From NCBI GenBank assembly GCA_964531215.1, contig CAZHFK010000044.1:1-7030 (forward strand): 7,030 nucleotides of DNA. The letters run 5' to 3'. Each line of letters opens with the position of its first letter. The first letter of the stretch is position 1. The translations under genes were made by a program, and so were the position numbers. The DNA comes from WJKP01 sp964531215. Lineage in GTDB: Bacteria; Patescibacteriota; Patescibacteriia; CAIXNZ01. The notes under the pieces are model-generated. The model was not told the origin of the DNA, ran no database searches, and saw only the letters and a program-made list of their open reading frames with translations. Shown here in pieces: positions 6,301 through 7,030 of the stretch.

Positions 6301-6304
6301 CAAA

Positions 6305-6913
6305 TTGACAAGAGAAAATGAAACAAAACCAGGCAAAAGATGGTGGCCGGAATTATTTTATATTTTTGTTACAGCGGTAATCCATGATCCTAAAAGCGGT
6401 GAATTGCTTTTTACTCGTTCAAAAGATCGAGAGGAATGGATACCTGGTGCAGGAGGCGAACTGGTCATTCCTGCTAAGACAGATGATCCCATTTTTCTTC
6501 AAACAACTGCATTAAAAGAAACTGCAGAAGAACTCTATGCTAAAAAAGATAAAAATGGCGATCAGGTTGGCCTGTCTATTAATATAAAAGGTGATGTTCC
6601 TTTTTATATTGAATTACATTGCGGTGAGCTTTCTCGTTATGGTAAAGATCCAGAGACAAAAGAACCGATTCACATGCTTTTAGCTTATTTTCTGGCTGAA
6701 CTAACAGATCAAAATGACAAATATAATATCAAAAGCAAAAATCAACCAGATGAAGAAGACTGCGAAACTGTAGATATTGCCTGGATGACAATAGAAACTT
6801 TCCAAAAAAAAATCGATTTAGGGGAAATAAAAACGTTCCCGAATATAATAAGGGTGCTCAAGTCGCCAAATCTAAAAACAGCTGGCAATCCATTTACAAA
6901 AATATGGCAATGA
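6305..6913 (+). CDS. Nudix hydrolase-like protein with a divergent Nudix box
   Basis: A 202-residue soluble protein if begun at TTG (6305). The fold pattern is Nudix-like: a beta strand FYIFVTAVIHD (18-28), GELLFTRSKDREEWIPGAGGEL (32-53), a helix carrying ALKETAEEL (69-77), and a late VDIAWMTIETF strand-helix typical of Nudix C-termini. Compared with the box GX5EX7REUXEEXGU, the helix keeps the metal-binding glutamates as E72, E75 and E76, but Arg is Lys (K71), the glycine after EE is Tyr, and the first G-to-R spacing is longer than usual, with a VIPAKTDDP loop. Nudix enzymes cleave nucleoside diphosphates linked to another group; the substrate here cannot be told. It could also be an IPP-isomerase-like relative or an inactive member. 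The longer ATG start at 6257 adds 16 residues rich in Ile, Asn and Lys and lacks a ribosome site. The gene stands alone, with its own terminator. Confidence 0.78.
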   Translation: MTRENETKPGKRWWPELFYIFVTAVIHDPKSGELLFTRSKDREEWIPGAGGELVIPAKTDDPIFLQTTALKETAEELYAKKDKNGDQVGLSINIKGDVPFYIELHCGELSRYGKDPETKEPIHMLLAYFLAELTDQNDKYNIKSKNQPDEEDCETVDIAWMTIETFQKKIDLGEIKTFPNIIRVLKSPNLKTAGNPFTKIWQ

Positions 6914-6929
6914 CCTTAATTATAAATAT

Positions 6930-6960
6930 AAAAAGACCGTTAATTAAAACGGTCTTTTTT
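6930..6960. terminator. Terminator after the Nudix-like gene, probably bidirectional
   Basis: AAAAAGACCGTT (6930-6941) pairs with AACGGTCTTTTT (6948-6959) around a 6-base loop and is followed by T-rich sequence. The A-run at the left side would supply a shorter U-tract on the minus strand, so it could also end a gene arriving from the right. The stop codon of the Nudix-like gene is 16 bases upstream. Confidence 0.88.
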
Positions 6961-6975
6961 CTTATTTTAAATTTT

Positions 6976-7030
6976 TTATTTCTTTTCCAAACCAATATCC
7001 AAATTAATAATTTTATCTTTTTTAATTAAA
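6976..7030 (-). CDS. Possible C-terminal end of a converging gene (partial)
   Basis: On the minus strand an open frame enters from the right edge and ends at TAA (6978-6976), giving 17 residues, LIKKDKIINLDIGLEKK. The alternating Ile/Leu and charged residues look protein-like, and the position facing a two-way terminator fits a convergent gene. The stretch is too short to identify, and AT-rich DNA can give such a tail by chance. Confidence 0.4.
   Translation of the reverse strand, partial: LIKKDKIINLDIGLEKK

Overview
The window reads as a low-GC bacterial chromosome with compact genes, short intergenic gaps, strong AGGAGG ribosome sites on some genes and U-tailed hairpin terminators. The best guess is a member of the Candidate Phyla Radiation (Patescibacteria). 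Two things suggest this: a SecD with parvulin (PpiC-type prolyl isomerase) sequence built into its extracytoplasmic part, and a SecA with a roughly 30-residue insertion in its first nucleotide-binding domain. This is inference from memory of family architecture; no marker in the window fixes the lineage. TGA is used as a stop (end of the Nudix gene) and Trp is TGG, so the standard bacterial code fits.

Layout from left to right. Positions 1-1539 (minus) hold the N-terminal 513 codons of secD; the gene runs off the left edge just before its second membrane segment. Positions 1540-1756 are a divergent promoter region with a good sigma-70-type promoter on each strand. Positions 1757-3023 (plus) carry two probable secreted lipoproteins of unknown function, tightly coupled: the stop codon of the first lies inside the ribosome site of the second. 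A strong hairpin terminator follows. Positions 3131-3328 (plus) encode a 65-residue Cys-rich, probably zinc-binding protein, closed by a bidirectional terminator. Positions 3374-6127 (minus) are a complete secA of 917 residues. Positions 6128-6304 are a second divergent region, with a heptad repeat array directly in front of secA. Positions 6305-6913 (plus) encode a Nudix-like protein that probably starts at TTG, followed by another hairpin terminator and the likely tail of a converging gene at the right edge.

How the genes fit together. SecA (the ATPase motor) and SecD (the extracytoplasmic pulling subunit) belong to the same protein-export pathway. The two lipoproteins between them would be clients of that pathway, but nothing links them to it functionally beyond position. 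The most striking feature is the SecD, which carries one apparently intact parvulin domain and one degraded half-parvulin inside its extracytoplasmic domain. This would place a folding catalyst at the exit of the translocon, a job done elsewhere by separate proteins such as PrsA, PpiD or SurA. No RNA gene, CRISPR array, transposase or phage gene was seen.
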